Assembly (NCBI GenBank): GCA_045538305.1
Contig: JAZSRC010000005.1
Coordinates: 1 to 33,387 of the forward strand
Length of the DNA: 33,387 nucleotides
Reading direction: 5' to 3'
From: SFHK01 sp045538305
GTDB lineage: Bacteria > Bacillota > Clostridia > Christensenellales > Aristaeellaceae
Below are positions 32,294 to 33,387 of the stretch, piece after piece. A program made the position numbers and the translations under genes. The notes under the pieces were generated by a model. It did no database searches and was not told the origin of the DNA. It saw only the letters and a program-made list of their open reading frames with translations. Each line of letters starts with the position of its first letter. The first letter of the stretch is position 1.

Positions 32294-32368
32294 TGGCACC
32301 TCCATGGGGACTCGAACCCCAGTTTTCGCCGTGAGAGGGCGACGTCTTGACCGCTTGACCATGGAGGC
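32294..32368 (-). tRNA. tRNA-Glu (CUC)
   Basis: The sequence folds as a tRNA with acceptor GCCTCCA / TGGAGGT (one G-U pair), D-arm TGGTCAAGCGGTCAAGA, anticodon loop CTCTCAC giving anticodon CTC, T-arm GGGGTTCGAGTCCCC, and an encoded CCA. The anticodon and the TCAAGCGGT D-arm fit tRNA-Glu. It lies four bases after tRNA-Gln on the same transcript. Confidence 0.95.
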
Positions 32369-32372
32369 AAAG

Positions 32373-32446
32373 TGGCTGGCGAACTAGGATTCGAACCTAG
32401 AATGAACGAGTCAGAGTCGTTAGTGTTACCGTTACACCATTCGCCA
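32373..32446 (-). tRNA. tRNA-Gln (CUG)
   Basis: The acceptor TGGCGAA pairs perfectly with TTCGCCA, beginning with U1-A72, the mark of tRNA-Gln. The anticodon loop is CTCTGAC (anticodon CTG) on the stem AACGA/TCGTT, the T-arm is CTAGGTTCGAATCCTAG, and the CCA is encoded. It is first in the tRNA operon, about 35 bases after the transcription start. Confidence 0.95.
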
Positions 32447-32486
32447 ACGTGTCAACCGAGCACAACGTGCCCGACCGACGAGAGAT

Positions 32487-32515
32487 ATTATATCGTAGTT
32501 CGCCGCCATTGTCAA
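32487..32515 (-). promoter_or_regulatory. Consensus sigma-A promoter of the tRNA operon
   Basis: On the minus strand a perfect TTGACA (32515-32510) and a perfect TATAAT (32492-32487) are separated by 17 bases. Confidence 0.92.
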
Positions 32516-32597
32516 GCGATTTTCAAAAGTTTACAAAAATATTTTTACAACCGAATCGAATAAAGTCTGATTTGGAGAAAACCGGCATTTTTTCGCC

Positions 32598-33387
32598 TTA
32601 TTCCCCGATTTCTCCGCCTTCTCCCTCAAGCTCGGAAAGCTTTCTGTTCATCGCACGGGTTCTGACGCCCACGCTGTCAAGGTCGCCCGCAGCCTGTTCA
32701 AGGCGCGTTCTGGCCTTATTGAGCGTTTCGCCGAACAGAGCAAACTCCCTTTTCACGCCCATCAGCATTTTAAGGATTTCACTGGAACGTTTTTCCATCT
32801 GCACCGTCTGAAAACCCATCTGCAGGCAGTTTAACAGCGCCTGGAACGTAGAAGGACCGACGGGCAGCACGTGAAACTCCCTCTGCAGACGGTCGGCAAG
32901 CCCGCGCCGGATCAGAACTTCGCCGTACAGGCTTTCCGCAGGCAGAAACATCACCGCAAAATCGGTGGTATGAGGAACGCATATGTATTTGCCTGAAATT
33001 TTCCGCGCCTGCTCAATAATCGCCGTTTCAAACGCGCGGGCGCATTTTTCAATCGCCTTTTTGTCGCCTGAATCGCTTGCCGCGATCAGCCTTTCATAGT
33101 CCTCCACGGGGAACTTGCTGTCAACCGGCAAAAGAACCTCGCCGCTTTCTTTTCCCGGCAGGCGCACGGCAAACTCCACGCGCTCGCCTGAGCCCGGCTG
33201 AACACAGACATTTTCCTCATACTGCGATTTCAGGAGCGTGTCTTCAAACAGTGTGCGCAGCCTGACCTCGCCCCATACGCCGCGCGTTTTCACGCCCGTC
33301 AGCACTTTTTTAAGATCGCCCACGCCCTCGGCGATTGTTTTCATCTCGCCGATTCCGCGGTACACATTTTCAAGCTGACCGCTGACT
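32598..33387 (-). CDS. rmuC: RmuC-family protein, 3' part (gene runs off the window)
   Basis: The frame is open to the window edge, so the N-terminus is missing; 262 residues are visible. The start of the visible part (SGQLENVYRGIGEMK, then GVGDLKKVLTGVKTRG and WGEVRL), the DSKFPVEDYERL segment and the later FLPAESLY are hallmarks of the RmuC domain, which is related to PD-(D/E)XK nucleases and linked to limiting DNA inversion or rearrangement. The typical N-terminal membrane helix and coiled coil would be upstream, outside the window. The visible C-terminus ends in a short helical, glutamate-rich tail. Confidence 0.93.
   Translation of the reverse strand, partial: VSGQLENVYRGIGEMKTIAEGVGDLKKVLTGVKTRGVWGEVRLRTLFEDTLLKSQYEENVCVQPGSGERVEFAVRLPGKESGEVLLPVDSKFPVEDYERLIAASDSGDKKAIEKCARAFETAIIEQARKISGKYICVPHTTDFAVMFLPAESLYGEVLIRRGLADRLQREFHVLPVGPSTFQALLNCLQMGFQTVQMEKRSSEILKMLMGVKREFALFGETLNKARTRLEQAAGDLDSVGVRTRAMNRKLSELEGEGGEIGE

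Overview
The window looks like chromosomal DNA of an anaerobic member of the Bacillota, class Clostridia, probably a gut organism. GC content is near 50%, ribosome binding sites are strong AGGAGG-type, promoters are sigma-A-like (TTGACA / TATAAT), and GTG and TTG starts occur. The type VII secretion genes are of the Firmicutes (EssC/YukD) kind. Two matches to the Spo0A box (TGTCGAA) would fit an endospore-forming lineage. An exact genus cannot be named from the sequence. There is no phage, transposon or CRISPR array in the window.

Layout. Positions 25-3185 are a tightly overlapping cobamide nucleotide-loop operon: cobT, cobU, cobS, a short second CobU-like gene without a P-loop, and a cobC-like phosphatase. 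Positions 3580-9098 hold housekeeping and metabolic genes: a double-domain class II aldolase, a DUF3788 protein, a PPOX-type flavoprotein, an ADP-ribosylglycohydrolase, a zinc-ribbon/TM2 membrane protein and a DUF2752 protein on the minus strand, and an aldo/keto reductase. Positions 9178-17500 are one promoter-to-terminator type VII secretion unit: an EssC-type FtsK/SpoIIIE ATPase, a YukD-like ubiquitin fold, three WXG100 proteins, a toxin with a C-terminal WHH nuclease, a SUKH immunity protein and a DUF4176 protein. EssA, EssB and EsaA are not in the window.

Positions 17517-25424 hold an intracellular GH29 alpha-L-fucosidase (minus), a nitroreductase / 2H phosphoesterase / GNAT operon, a secreted protein of unknown function, a PlsC-like acyltransferase with an internal zinc ribbon, a secreted C39-like peptidase and a MATE transporter.

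Positions 25516-30985 are the most unusual part. Two related proteins share the order zinc ribbon, unknown helical segment, TIR domain. One continues into Sel1 repeats (plus strand). The other continues into four membrane helices (minus strand) and is followed, 29 bases later, by an SPFH-SHOCT protein. The minus-strand pair is driven by a promoter whose -35 lies inside one of two 14-bp palindromes spaced exactly 21 bp apart, which looks like a two-site operator. I propose this as a candidate membrane-linked TIR stress or defence system.

The window ends with two GNAT acetyltransferases, a tRNA-Gln(CUG)/tRNA-Glu(CUC) pair transcribed on the minus strand from a perfect consensus promoter, and the 3' part of rmuC.
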